In this document: positions 46,369 through 57,452 of the stretch, in pieces | Position numbering within the stretch: the first letter of the stretch is position 1 | Layout: each line of letters begins with the position of its first letter | Made by a program: the position numbers and the translations under genes | The notes under the pieces: model-generated | The model's database searches: none | The model's input: the letters and a program-made list of their open reading frames with translations, nothing else | What the model was told of the DNA's origin: nothing | NCBI GenBank assembly: GCA_963281155.1 | Contig: CAUJLY010000001.1 | Span: 6,572,001-6,636,000 of the forward strand | DNA from: Rhabditophanes sp. KR3021 | Lineage: Eukaryota > Nematoda > Chromadorea > Rhabditida > Alloionematidae | Reading direction: 5' to 3' | DNA length: 64,000 nucleotides

Positions 46369-47433
46369 TTAAAGACAAAACCTCCTTTCCTTAATCTTTG
46401 AACATAAATCACATTTTACTTCACAACAATAAATAACTCGGCAATTACATTGTTCTTTTACTAAATCAAGGGAAACTTTCCACCCTCTGCCGCAACACAT
46501 TTTGCCACATTCTTGTTCTGAACCACATTCACGATCTTTGACACCAGTAATTCCCAAAGTTTGATTGCGCACACAAAAGTTATTGAAAGTGTCTGTAAAA
46601 ACAAGTTGATCTTTGAATTCCTTTTTGCCAATCTCCAATTGTCCGTTGGATTTTTTTTTGACTAATTTAGCTTTTTCCATCTTAGTGGCTAATGCTTTGG
46701 AAATAACATCTAACTTTTCAACTGCCATCCAGCAAGTCTTGGTTGTACAGGACCCAGAAATACCATGGCATTTACATTTCATTTTTAAGCTTTTCCTAGC
46801 GGCAGTTCTACCCACACGTAAGTTATGAATATTCATGCCATTGTTGTTAGATTCGAGAAACTTTTCACTTTTTTCAAAGAAAGCTCTGACAATGTCATCG
46901 GCGTATCTGGTATTATCTGAGCAGCCAGCCCAGTTGAACCCATGCTTTTGTTCCATATTATTTTCATTTATAGGAAGATCCCCACAATTGCAAGCTGGAT
47001 TCATACCTGAGGAACAGGATTTGGCGATTTTAAGGGCTGCTGTAGCTGCAGTCAGTGAATATATAAAACTACTTTGTTTAATTGGCAGCTTCGAAACATC
47101 AAACCCATAAACCGATTCTCCATAGTTGCGACAATTCCATTGCTGTCCTTGAAACTGTTTTAGACATTCTGTCTTTGCCTCAGTCAGGGAAATCAGAATT
47201 TGTTTGAAGGCATGAGGGTGATTTTTACATATTTTGATTTGATTAGGAGTTAGACCAGGAACCTTAGGGCAATCATAGTAAGGTTGTTGGACAGAATTGA
47301 CTTTAAAGTATGAAAAGATCCCACTAAAATAAAATAAAATTAGATTAAATAACATGATTGAATATACTTACATAAACCCTTGACATACTTGAACTAAAAG
47401 CACCAAAGAAACAAACACAACATTCAAACGCAT
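46369..47433 (-). CDS. Wnt family secreted ligand
   Basis: Exons 47372-47433 and 46369-47323 join in phase 2 (48-base intron) to 338 residues. The signal peptide is MRLNVVFVSLVLLVQVCQG. Wnt hallmarks: ECLKQFQGQQWNC in the N-terminal domain, FNWAGCSDNTRYADDI, and MKCKCHGISGSCTTKTCW. The serine in GISGSC (about residue 210) is the site of palmitoleate addition by Porcupine, which Frizzled binding requires. The C-terminal cysteine-rich domain (ECGSEQECGKMCCGRGW, EQCNCRVIYCCEVKCDLC) ends the protein. Which nematode Wnt it corresponds to (mom-2, lin-44, cwn or egl-20 type) I cannot decide without alignment. Confidence 0.92.
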
Positions 47434-47853
47434 CTTGAAATTATAAAATGACTAATATGAAAGGAACTTCGAAAAGTGCCAACTTAAGTAACACCTTCGA
47501 TGCCAATAAATTCATCGTAGATGTGGCCAGATCAACAAAGCAATAAAAGATTAATGTATTTTCGTGATGGTTTGAGTCAAAAAAAATGACATAATATGGC
47601 AATAAAGATGCTCGTGAGAAGTTTATTAGTTGACAAGTTTGCCTTGCTGGTTGAGGGATATTTTGGTTAGCAGATGGTGGATCATGGATTGTGAGCATGC
47701 TGAGAACTTTGTAAAAGGCATGTGGATTAAGTGCCGTATCTAAACTAGGTGTGGGAAAGGAAAGTTTATTGCGAAAGTAAGTAATAAAAAAGGAGTAAAC
47801 AAAGGTAAACAGTAATATCTTTATTTTATTATTATTCTTTTATCTATTACATT
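47434..47853. other. Intergenic between the granulin and Wnt genes
   Basis: Promoter side of the Wnt gene. A long minus-strand frame at 47441-47698 starts in this region but has no family features and overlaps no splice-supported gene. Confidence 0.5.
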
Positions 47854-48281
47854 TTACGAGTTCTTTAAAAGTACGCAAGACTTTGACATTTTTGAGCAAC
47901 TGTAACCCGCTTGGCAACAACCATTAAATTCCTTGCAGCAAACTCTAAAAACAGAATATAAATATTATCATCCATATTTTTTTAAATAGTGATCATATAC
48001 ATCTATATAATATATATTGGCACTTGTTATATTGCTGGAATAAACACATATAGATGTAGGAATATGAACAGTGTTTAAAAAAAGGCGATGCTAAAAATTA
48101 CTCACGCAAAAGCGAAGGGGCAACAACCGTAACTGGTATCCTGGTATTGGCAACACGTTTGGTTGATAAAACATTCTCTAGTTCCATTTGGATCACATAG
48201 ATTTGGAGGAAATGCAGCTGGTGATATTTGAGTGAGTGTTGTTAAGAGTAATATTAAAGTTACGTAGAATGGGTGCATCAT
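47854..48281 (-). CDS. Secreted protein with a single granulin domain
   Basis: Exons 48106-48281 and 47854-47944 join in phase 2 (161-base intron) to 88 residues. The start is the ATG at 48281 (MMHPFYVTLILLLTTLTQIS, a signal peptide). The mature part is one granulin module: CDPNGTRECFINQTCCQ, then YGCCPFAFAVCC, then FNGCCQAGYSCS and a final KSCVL. The paired-cysteine ladder C...C...CC...CC...CC...CC...C...C is complete. Progranulins usually contain several modules; a lone module resembles a free granulin or paragranulin peptide. It would be a secreted growth-factor or lysosomal-type peptide. The intron falls inside the domain, between two CC pairs. Confidence 0.8.
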
Positions 48282-51200
48282 AAATTTTATTAATAATTGA
48301 TTCACTTGATAAAAAATTAAAATAGAATAAAATAATTGGTAGGGTTAAGTGTTATCTTGGTGATAAGAGTGGAATAGATTGTTCAATTTAGGACAAAGTG
48401 CTTTGTGTTATAAGGATTCTTGTGAAGAATTATTTAAAGCTAATCTTTACTGAATTGAAATATGGATACCAAAAAATATTTGTGTTCGATGTATCTTTAG
48501 AACTTGTATCCCTGTAAATCTAGCACAAGATAGGGTTTAATTATAAAATGTAATTGCTAAAAATTTATGTAAGTTCTTTATATGAGAAATATGAAAGAAA
48601 AATAAGACTGCTTAAAATTAACTTTCAATTCGTAATTGTGAGGAAAATGTGACGTTAAAACCAAATGTACAAAAGGATTTAAAATTGATAAACCAAATCC
48701 AGAAAAATAAAGTTTTATTTATTTCGTCCAGTACGTCGTAACAATATTTGTGTAAAGATGTTATTTTTCAAACTTGAAGCCAATCCGATTGACCAGGTAG
48801 TCTGAAACCTATTTGTAATTGATAATTAACACTTAAAAGAGGTACAGCGGCAACATATTTACATAATGAGTTAAAACATATTTATATTTTTGATTTAATG
48901 TTCCGCATTGACATTTTTTAGTAAATTAGTAGGAATTATAAGACTTTTAAATTAAAACAAATCGGCGTAGTCATCAAAAATATAGTTTATGAAAAATTGT
49001 GATAAAATGCTTCAAAAAATTTACTTTTTAAATAAGTAGAATCATATAATCACTTTTTTGTTAAAAATTCTCTTCAAAAGTGTAGGTCATTCAACTACGG
49101 CAATCTTTTGAAGCTTCAGATTAATACGACTAGATAGTTTAAAAAATTATATGTCTACTTCGATTGATCATTTTGAAGAAATGCCAAAATCCTATTTTTG
49201 CTCTATTAGAATTTGTTTTTTCCACTTATAAGAATTTTTTATTGGATATTTACATCATATTACAAACCTTTACCATTCACAATATAAAAACAAGTCAAAT
49301 ACAAGTACCATCATATTAAAATGTATGAATACACGCATATCACATAACTATGTTTTTGATAAAAAATTAATTCATCAAACAATGTTTTATTAATTTTAAC
49401 AAGCATGTTCATTGTTGTTTTCATAAATTCAAAATTCCATTTTAGCAGATTGGAGTGAATATTCATATTCAACCAAATACGCACCCATACAAAATAGCAG
49501 ACGTTTATTTACTTTGTAACTTAAAATATCACACATCTTTCAACAATCACAATACCTATACTTTCACCCCTTTATCGAAGATACCAAACAAATACTTCTC
49601 ATACCATTAATAGCACCAAAAATATTCAATCAACTGACTTCAACTCAAATATAAAAAATACAATCATACCAAATTAAATGCATTTATTTTATGCACCAAA
49701 CATTGACAAAAATAATCCTACATATTGTTTAACCTGACAATGATTTTTACCGCACTTTCATTGTAATTTTTTTAAAAAGGTGCAACAAATATTTAAACAA
49801 AATTCATTGAAATCAAAAAAGAGCACAATTTATTGCTGGAATTGAGATCACTTATTTTTGTTAACTATAACTTGATGCAAATTTTATTTTATCTATCAAA
49901 GGTCGTTTTTATTTTTGAATGATTGCATCAGAATTACACTAAATTTGTGGCGTAAGCCATTTTTAACGAATAACGTAATTGATCTAAATGATGATGATGT
50001 AACTAATTAATAAATTCAATTCTTGAACATAATTATCTAATTCTAAAAATACATACATTTGTTGACTTAATAATTTTGCAAGAAAAGATGTCCTTTTGTT
50101 ATTTAATGCAAAACAATATTTATTTGGATTTGATAATATCAACATACCTGAGTATTTTGTCTGAGCTAATAATATCATTTACCGAACAAGAAATCTGAAT
50201 ATATAAATTGCACCGAACCTGAGTACTTTAAATTTACAAAAAACCTTTGCACAAAGATATCTATGTCAACTGGATATCAATCACTTTGATGAGCATATAT
50301 GTTGTAAAGTATCTTAATTTTTGTCATTCTTAGAAACTATAGATATTTATAGCTTAAGAGATTAAAGACAAAGTTAATTAATCACTTTGCAGGCTTTTCG
50401 ATAAAAACCATTTTGCCTATCTAATTTAACACCAATTAAACTACTTTTCATATCGACACGTATATTATCAAAATACACATTTTCTAAGATAAAGATGATC
50501 ATTTGCGTATTTGATATAGTCAAGGACAAAGTCCATTTTACAATGTGATAATCAAAAGATCATTGACCAAACCAATTCTCATTACCTTTGTTTTTCGTAT
50601 CAAGCTAATAATAAACTTATCTTGTGCTAAAATTAAATCGTGTATCACTTGACTTGATTGCTTTATGAGTAAAAACAAAAATTTGATAAGGAAATTGATA
50701 AGGTTTCGGTTGTATATCTCAAAATAGGTGAATATTTGTTGAGATTATATAAATATGTGGATATTTATTGAGTTATTCAAATTATAAAAACAAATTCACA
50801 TTTGAATCGGTACCATAAATCAAATTTGCAATAATAAACATGAAAACGGCGCATCTGTCGACGACACATTATTAATTGTACGAGACTTTCAAAAATTGAA
50901 TTAACCCCATGATCAACCAAATAAACCAAACGCTCCTATCCATTGCTTTATGAACTTTTAAAAAATAATACTTCTTTGTATGTGTACCTAATTTGAGCGG
51001 CCATCAAATTTTAATGGTGAAAGCACGTGTTTTTGTATGAAGATCGAAGAACCGCACAAATAGTAATTGTAAATGCGAGGGCTGAAGAGATGTTGACGAG
51101 ACTTTGTATTTTCAACGAGCTGATCAGTAAGTACATTGTTGTCTCATGATAACCAAATTCCATGTATTCACAATCATAATCTTTACTTTATAAGGAAGAA

Positions 51201-51365
51201 GGGTAGTGTTTTGACTAGAGATTTGATATAGAATGGGCGCGGCTAAATTTGTAATGCTGATGTAGATTTAGGAAGTGAACGTGCAAATCAACACTATGAA
51301 ATGCGCCATATTGTGTCGTAATATAAGTGTGTCCCTTTTATTTTAAAAGGCGGATCCTTAGTAAG
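48282..51365. other. 3.1-kb AT-rich intergenic region
   Basis: No supportable gene or RNA. Short stop-rich frames only. Confidence 0.5.
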
Positions 51366-51377
51366 TATAAAAGGAGT
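51366..51377 (+). promoter_or_regulatory. TATA-type promoter element of the HTH gene
   Basis: TATAAAAGGAGT, identical to the element at 16026-16037, 88 bases before the start codon. Confidence 0.6.
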
Positions 51378-51453
51378 AGAGTAGAAGCATAATAAACATT
51401 ATTAAAATACTTTTTGATAAACAACTATCACACAACTTTATTTAAAAAATAAG

Positions 51454-51726
51454 ATGCAGTTTACTAGAGTCGTAGCTTCAAGAGTCTTGTCTGCTTTGGA
51501 GAAAGCAAAGTTGGTTTGCTGGTTGGAGGAAACAAACAGTTTGGCTATTGTCAAAAGGCGCTACATTTCTGAATTTGGAATGGAACCACCAACTGTTGAC
51601 TTGATCAAGAAGTGGCACGAGGCTTTCCTCAAGACCGGATCTATTACTTCGCAATCTGTTCAAAACAATATCCCATTAGGAGCTATCGCCAACAAAAGCG
51701 CTGGATCTTCTGCTGCTCGTGCTTAG
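51454..51726 (+). CDS. 90-residue transposase-type helix-turn-helix protein
   Basis: A single exon, ATG at 51454. Residues about 14-65 match the small HTH module found at the N-terminus of some transposases and in stand-alone DUF4817-type proteins. ALEKAKLVCWLEETNSLAIV forms the first helices, RRYISEFGMEPPTVDLIKK and WHEAFLKTGSI the rest. No catalytic domain follows; the protein ends in a short Ala/Ser tail. Codons are less AT-biased than its surroundings, and a strong TATA element precedes it, so it is probably well expressed. That makes a domesticated DNA-binding domain more likely than a transposon scrap. Target and role are unknown. Confidence 0.7.
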   Translation: MQFTRVVASRVLSALEKAKLVCWLEETNSLAIVKRRYISEFGMEPPTVDLIKKWHEAFLKTGSITSQSVQNNIPLGAIANKSAGSSAARA

Positions 51727-51999
51727 AATTTTAATTTATCTACTTCTTGAACGTGTAAATACTTGTACAGTACAACTTTAACTACCACCTTTATTATTAA
51801 CAATCACTCTTTATTTGCGATCCATTCTAACAAAAACTATTTTGTTATGATTATTATTTAAAATAAAAGTATCTTCTTTTTAAAGTTTTAATCAAATTTT
51901 AGACAAACCAAACAAAATAAATAACAACATTTAATATTTATTTGCGAATAAAACCCATAATAACAAAAGGTAACAGCCACATACAACAAAATTTAAAAC

Positions 52000-52513
52000 T
52001 TAGTCGGTTTCATCGACGTCGTTGTCATTGTCGGCAAGTTGGAAGTACTTCATGGTGTAAGAAGATTTGTCAGTAGAGATAACTCTAAGCCAGTCACGAA
52101 GAGAGTTCTTTTTCAAATACTTCTTGGTAAGGTATTTGAGGTATCTCTTGGAGAATTCCTTCTCAGCATTAACGGTGACTTCATTCTTGTTTGAAGTAAT
52201 TTTGATTCCACCAAGTTCAAGTTGTCCGAGCTTGCCGTCGTGCTTGATTCTAATTCTGAGGAATTCAGCCTGGAACGAGAGAACATGTTTACTTTTGGTC
52301 TTAGGAATTAGTAGGGACCGTTAACACCCTAAACCTAAGCACCTACCAGAGAAGGAGTCTCTGGCGGGTGGATCCTTACATTAAACTTACGAAAGATTCG
52401 GCCTTCAAGATTCCATCTTCTACTGGAGCCTTGCAGTTAACGACGAACTTGTAGGTTGTCTTTTTCTTTGGGACTCTTGGCTTGGTTACTTTCTTAGCGA
52501 GGATAGGAGCCAT
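52000..52513 (-). CDS. rpl-22: 60S ribosomal protein L22
   Basis: Exons 52391-52513 and 52000-52269 join in phase 0 (121-base intron) to 130 residues, the usual length. Starts MAPILAKKVTKPRVPKKKTT; conserved core includes KFVVNCKAPVEDGI, RIRIKHDGKLGQLE, KEFSKRYLKYLTKKYLKKN and LRDWLRV, with the expected acidic tail (DNDNDVDETD). It is a structural protein of the large subunit. Codon choice is more GC-rich than in neighbours, as expected for high expression. The 3' ends of this gene and the HTH gene converge 273 bases apart. Confidence 0.95.
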
Positions 52514-54704
52514 TTTATTTAGGATACTTTCTGAAAAGAAGTTTAGTTTAGTCTTGATTGAAAAAGAAAATTATTGTAAATAGATTAAACTAATTTTTAA
52601 CACCAAAATACGGCATCAAATGAATTAAACGATCAAAATTAACATGGTGTAATCAGAAAATAAATATAAATTCAAATTGTTAGCCCATTTTTCAACGTCA
52701 TACCACTCCTTGTAAACCTGTTTAGGTTCAGAAGTTCTGCGTGAGATGTGGGGTGGGCTAGATGCACAATAGTTGACGTATATACAAAAAAATTGATGCA
52801 AAATAATGAATTTAAATGTTATTGTCAAAAATGACTAAAACAAAAAGGTTAAATAATAAATTTTATCGTGTTTATATATTGTTGTAATTATGAAAGTTAC
52901 ATATTAATTTAAAAATCTATAAAATGTCTAGGTGAGTCACCTGAGGAAACAGTAGGCAACTTCATTTTATTAAAAGATAGTGCCATTATCATCATGTTAA
53001 AATTAACTATGAGATACTTCAATCTAAATAATCGAACGTTGCATAAGAGTTTCCAAGACTACCTTTTCAACTGTATGAGGACATGACTGACTCAGAATAG
53101 TTTAATCGCCTGTTGGCCAATACATCACCAAACCCGGTTGGCGTAATATAAAAGAAGAATAAGCCTAAATGAAGATTAGAGGGAAATTTATTAAGTATCA
53201 TATTCAAATTTATTTATTTGCAGTTCAACAAATGAATCAAATGGTAAGGAATAAATGAATGGTGAGTAGTTAATTTACTTATTGAATATTTTAAATTTAA
53301 TCGTGATAATAATACGCTATATTATTTTAAGGAGGTGTATTTAGTGCAAAACCCTCAACTATGGTGAGTTTATTAAGTGTAGATTATAATTTAACCACAT
53401 ATACTACAGCATTTGCACAGGAATTTAATATATTATCAAAATACCAAAAAGTTGCAATTATTATAATGAAACATTAAATTTTCAAAGGTTAACCATTATA
53501 TTATAGATATGCTATATTTTTACATATAATAACATACACATCCTTCTCAACTTTTATTTTAATTCCATCAATTAAGGATGGTATGTGTGTATTTAAATAT
53601 TTGATAATCAAATATTAATGATGCTAAAATATTTATATGATTGGGTAGTGATAATAACACAAAATATTTAAAATGTTCTGGAAAAGCTATGCAGATACGG
53701 AATCCATTTTCGGAACTTCTTTTCTTTATCGTTGCCTTGCAGGCGACCTATTCCTACTTAAATAAGCCCTTCACTTTTCATATAAGAGTTATGATTAATG
53801 TAAACCTTTTTTGATTCTTTTAAACTCAAAAAAATAATATTTTTTACCTTTTGTGGTCATACATTATTAGCTGTTTCTTCAAGCAGCAGTTCATTTGAGG
53901 TTCAAAGTTATGACCTTCGTTATTAAACTCAGTTTTTTCAGTTCTACAAATTGATGCAATAATTTTTTTAAACAAGTTCAATTTAAGACACATTCTCAGA
54001 GGAAGTCTGGAAAAAGTCAAGATTTTAGCCTCATTACCTCTGTCCTCGAGACCCAATATTTTTTTCAGAATTGCACTTATGTAGTTCGAAAAAGAAGCTT
54101 TTGTAGGCCTAGATCATTAAACTGATCTTTGATATCTCTTTTGTATAGGCCGTGGAAGGCACTACAATAATTCGCGAAATTATGGTTACACACTAATTTA
54201 CGGAATTTCGGATTTAATAGTAAGGAAATGTAACATTTGACGCGTCAAATTTCAAGCACTGATTGTTACTAATCAATGTACTTCTAATTTGTATGGTGAA
54301 ATGCACAAAGTCGTCTTGGTATCATCAATAGAATTTTGATTATCAAAAAAGGAAATCTTCAAATATATGCTTTTCATTTATTTGTGATTCATCGCCAATG
54401 ATGCCGTGTTTCTGTCTTAAAAACATTTATGAATTAACAATTAAAGGATGATGTTATAATAATTTGATTGAACTCTGCATTTTGTTAGTTTACTATGTCA
54501 ACTTCAAGCAAATCTTTTTCATCGCTATGTACTATAATCAGATATTGTATTATAGTACTTTCGACGACAGACTCTCCGAACAATAGACGGATCTGACAAT
54601 AACTCCCACACCGATTGCTTTCAACATATCCTTCCAGCGTATTTGATTACATTCTTTAAGTATCCACGTTTCATTTTGAATACTCATAATCATCTATTTG
54701 AAAA
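52514..54704. other. 2.2-kb intergenic region
   Basis: Nothing supportable. Contains the perfect 16-base palindrome ATTTGACGCGTCAAAT at 54235-54250. A 67-codon minus-strand frame at 52625-52828 lacks an ATG start and is not called. Confidence 0.5.
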
Positions 54705-56888
54705 ATGTATCGGAATGAAGTGTATGGTGCTGGCGGAAAAAGTTCCATCAAAGTTGGTGTTCGAGTGAGGTAAGATTCAGTATCATTTTCTATTTTATTA
54801 AACCACATGCTTTTTAGACCTATTAGTACAAAAGAGACACGGGAGAACCAGCGACTTATTGTAAAAGTTAATGAAATCACAAAGAATATCGTGATTGCTG
54901 GGGGCGATGTGGAAACGACTCCAAAATATGTTAAAGTGGACCATGCTTTCGGAGAGAGGTCAACGCAGCGACAGATTTATAAAGATATGGTGTCTGATTA
55001 TATCCCGCATTTGCTTAGTGGGTATAATTGCACAATATTTGCGTATGGTCAGACTGGTACCGGCAAAACTTACACTATGGAAGGAGAGTGTGGAAGCAGG
55101 AACGAACAAGACAACTTTACTTGGAACTCCGAAGGAGATGCAGGGGTCATGCTGCGGGCAGCTCATCACATTTTAGATCATCTAAACAATTCCGTAAGTT
55201 ATATACTTTACATGGACTAATTGCAATCATTTTGATTTTAGAACTGTGAATCAAGCGTTATCTCTGTCAATTACGTCGAGCTATACAACGAAGATGTATA
55301 CGACTTGCTAAGTGAAACTCCTTTTGCTAAACTCGCCATTTATGAAGACAGTAAAAGTGGGAGTGTGTTCATCAAAGACGTGAGAAACTTTCCAATCAAG
55401 ACGCTTGGGCACTTTACCGAAGCCCTATCTCTCGGTTCCACCAATCGAACAACTTCCGCCACCAAAATGAACAATAGGAGTTCACGATCGCATGCCCTCT
55501 TCACGGTCAACGTTGAATGGACTGAAAACTGCTCTGGAGTGCTTGAGACACGGAAAGGAAAGCTGAACTTAGTGGATTTGGCCGGATCAGAGTCTATTGG
55601 GAAAAGTGGTGCTACTGGGGCGAATGCGAGAGAAGCTTCAAATATCAACACAAGCTTGTTGACCTTGGGACAAGTTATTAATGCCCTCACTGCTAAATCG
55701 AAGCATATTCCTTACCGTTCCTCAAAACTCACCAGATTGCTAAAGGATTCTCTAGGAGGGTCAGCCCTGACTTGCTTAATTGCTGCAATTTCTCCAGTTG
55801 AGGGTAACCGCTGTGAAACTCTCTCAACCCTTGAGTATGGGAAGAAAGCAATGAATGTGATGAATGACGTCAAAGCTAATGTTCGCGTGACTGGAGCAAT
55901 TACCAGTGATGGGGGGAGTCGTTATGCGTTCATCAATGCTTTCAGCAAGAACTATGCTCTTGTTGGGTATGAAGCTTGTAAAAGGAGTGTTCTTGAAAAC
56001 CTCGATGCCGTCGACTACTTTGCGCGACTGGATTCGTTCTTCTTGGTCGAAGATGATTTTTTGGCTGAATGCGAAGAGTTAAAGCGTCAGTATGATGTTG
56101 AATTGGTGCAGCTTGAGGAGGAACAAGTAAATGTTGGGATCAAGCTTCGTAATGCAGACCAGGAACTTGCCAAATCTTCCCGCCTCCTTAAATTGACCGA
56201 GAGAAACTTTAACGAATTGGTTAAGGAAAATGAAGAACTTCAGAAAAAATGTCAGGATATTTCTGATGCGCCTAAACAATACTCCGTTTTGATGAAGGAA
56301 AGACTGGGGAAACAGCAAAAGTTGTGTCAGGAACTTCAGTCTTTGATAAGTCAAGAGAAGTATGAAGAGTGGGTGAGTGTGATGGGGAACAATTACGAGA
56401 TTCTGGCAAACTTTGGGAATGACGTGAAAGTGACACGTGCTGATCTAATGAAGAAACTGAATGCAGCTCACAAAAATCTAAGTGAAAAGAAAAATGATCT
56501 ATTGCAAGAAACCTCGCAAAAGTTGGAAGTTGGAGAAGCCACAGTTTTGGGGTTGAGAGCTGAGTACCTTACGAAGGCGAGTAGACTATGCGAGTTGAAT
56601 GAAATTCAACGCACTGCCATATCTAAGTATGGAGCCGCCAACAGTGCACTAACCGCTACTTTGAAAACAAGATTAGCCGACAAGGAAGCCCTTCACGAAG
56701 AAGCCAAAAACGACTTGGAGAAACTCAAGAAAAGACGTGAGGAAAATCATGTGCGTGACTTAAAGGATTTGAAAGAAATCAAAGACGGACTTGAGGAAAT
56801 TAAGAACATCAAACTCACGTTGGATTACTCACCTAAATTCTATGAGATGCAAGCACTTCTCGAGACGATCAACAGAGAGTGTGGATAA
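54705..56888 (+). CDS. bmk-1: Kinesin-5 (Eg5/BMK-1 type) motor, short form
   Basis: Exons 54705-54769, 54818-55193 and 55242-56888 join in frame to 695 residues. The motor domain covers about 14-345. The P-loop is FAYGQTGTGKTYTMEGE (about 99), switch I NNRSSRSHALF (about 224) and switch II LNLVDLAGSE (about 257). GYNCTIFAYGQTGTGKT plus the long loop after MEGE identifies the kinesin-5 family, the spindle bipolarity motor. After the motor comes a coiled coil (EELKRQYDVELVQLEEEQ onward). The stalk is short: Eg5-type proteins usually have 900-1,060 residues and a C-terminal BimC box, which I do not see here. Either the protein is truncated by evolution or a further 3' exon is missed; a polyadenylation signal follows at 56974. 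Confidence 0.8.
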
Positions 56889-56973
56889 CTTAATTTATCT
56901 TCTATATGTGTAATCTTTTATTGTAATGTATGTAATTATGTAATGCTTTTTAATCAGAAATATTGTACCTTTA

Positions 56974-56979
56974 AATAAA
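56974..56979 (+). promoter_or_regulatory. Polyadenylation signal of the kinesin gene
   Basis: AATAAA 86 bases after the kinesin stop. The remaining gap to 57452 is the AT-rich space between converging genes; nothing else is seen in it. Confidence 0.55.
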
Positions 56980-57452
56980 ATAAGTATTGGTCTCTAAAGT
57001 GTGAATTTGTATAAACGCCTATATTTTGAAAGTTGTCATTTAAAACGTGTACTTTTGTTGAATCATTTAAAGCTTGACTTGCCTTGAATCATTTACTTTA
57101 TGATTAATGAATAGTAATTTAGCATGCATGTGCATTTCATTATTATTAAACAACAAGGTAATAAGAATAGGGCGGTTTATTGCACATGTGTGCAGAAATG
57201 ATTGGCTCATCTGTATATTGAAAAGTCGTGAACGTTGCACAATCATGTTATTACAAGTCAACTTTGAGTTGAGCCGATTTCTTAACGAGGATCATATAAA
57301 GAGTCTTCAAATTTAGATATTTTTAACATAGTCAAACTTACAAAAAATCATTTATTACGTGAGATTAAGGAATTTAACAAATATTTAAAAAGACAAAAAG
57401 AATAGATTAATTTAAAAAATGGAATAGGTTAAGAAGAATTGGGAGCGAAAAT

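Noticed and set aside
47441..47698. 85-codon minus-strand frame upstream of the Wnt gene
   Set aside because: Overlaps the Wnt 5' flank and has no family features; the Wnt signal peptide exon begins downstream of it.
52625..52828. Neuropeptide-like minus-strand frame ending in a hydrophobic tail
   Set aside because: No ATG start, no processing sites and no splice partner found.
53844..54056. 70-codon minus-strand frame
   Set aside because: No motif, no start context, no conservation evidence visible.
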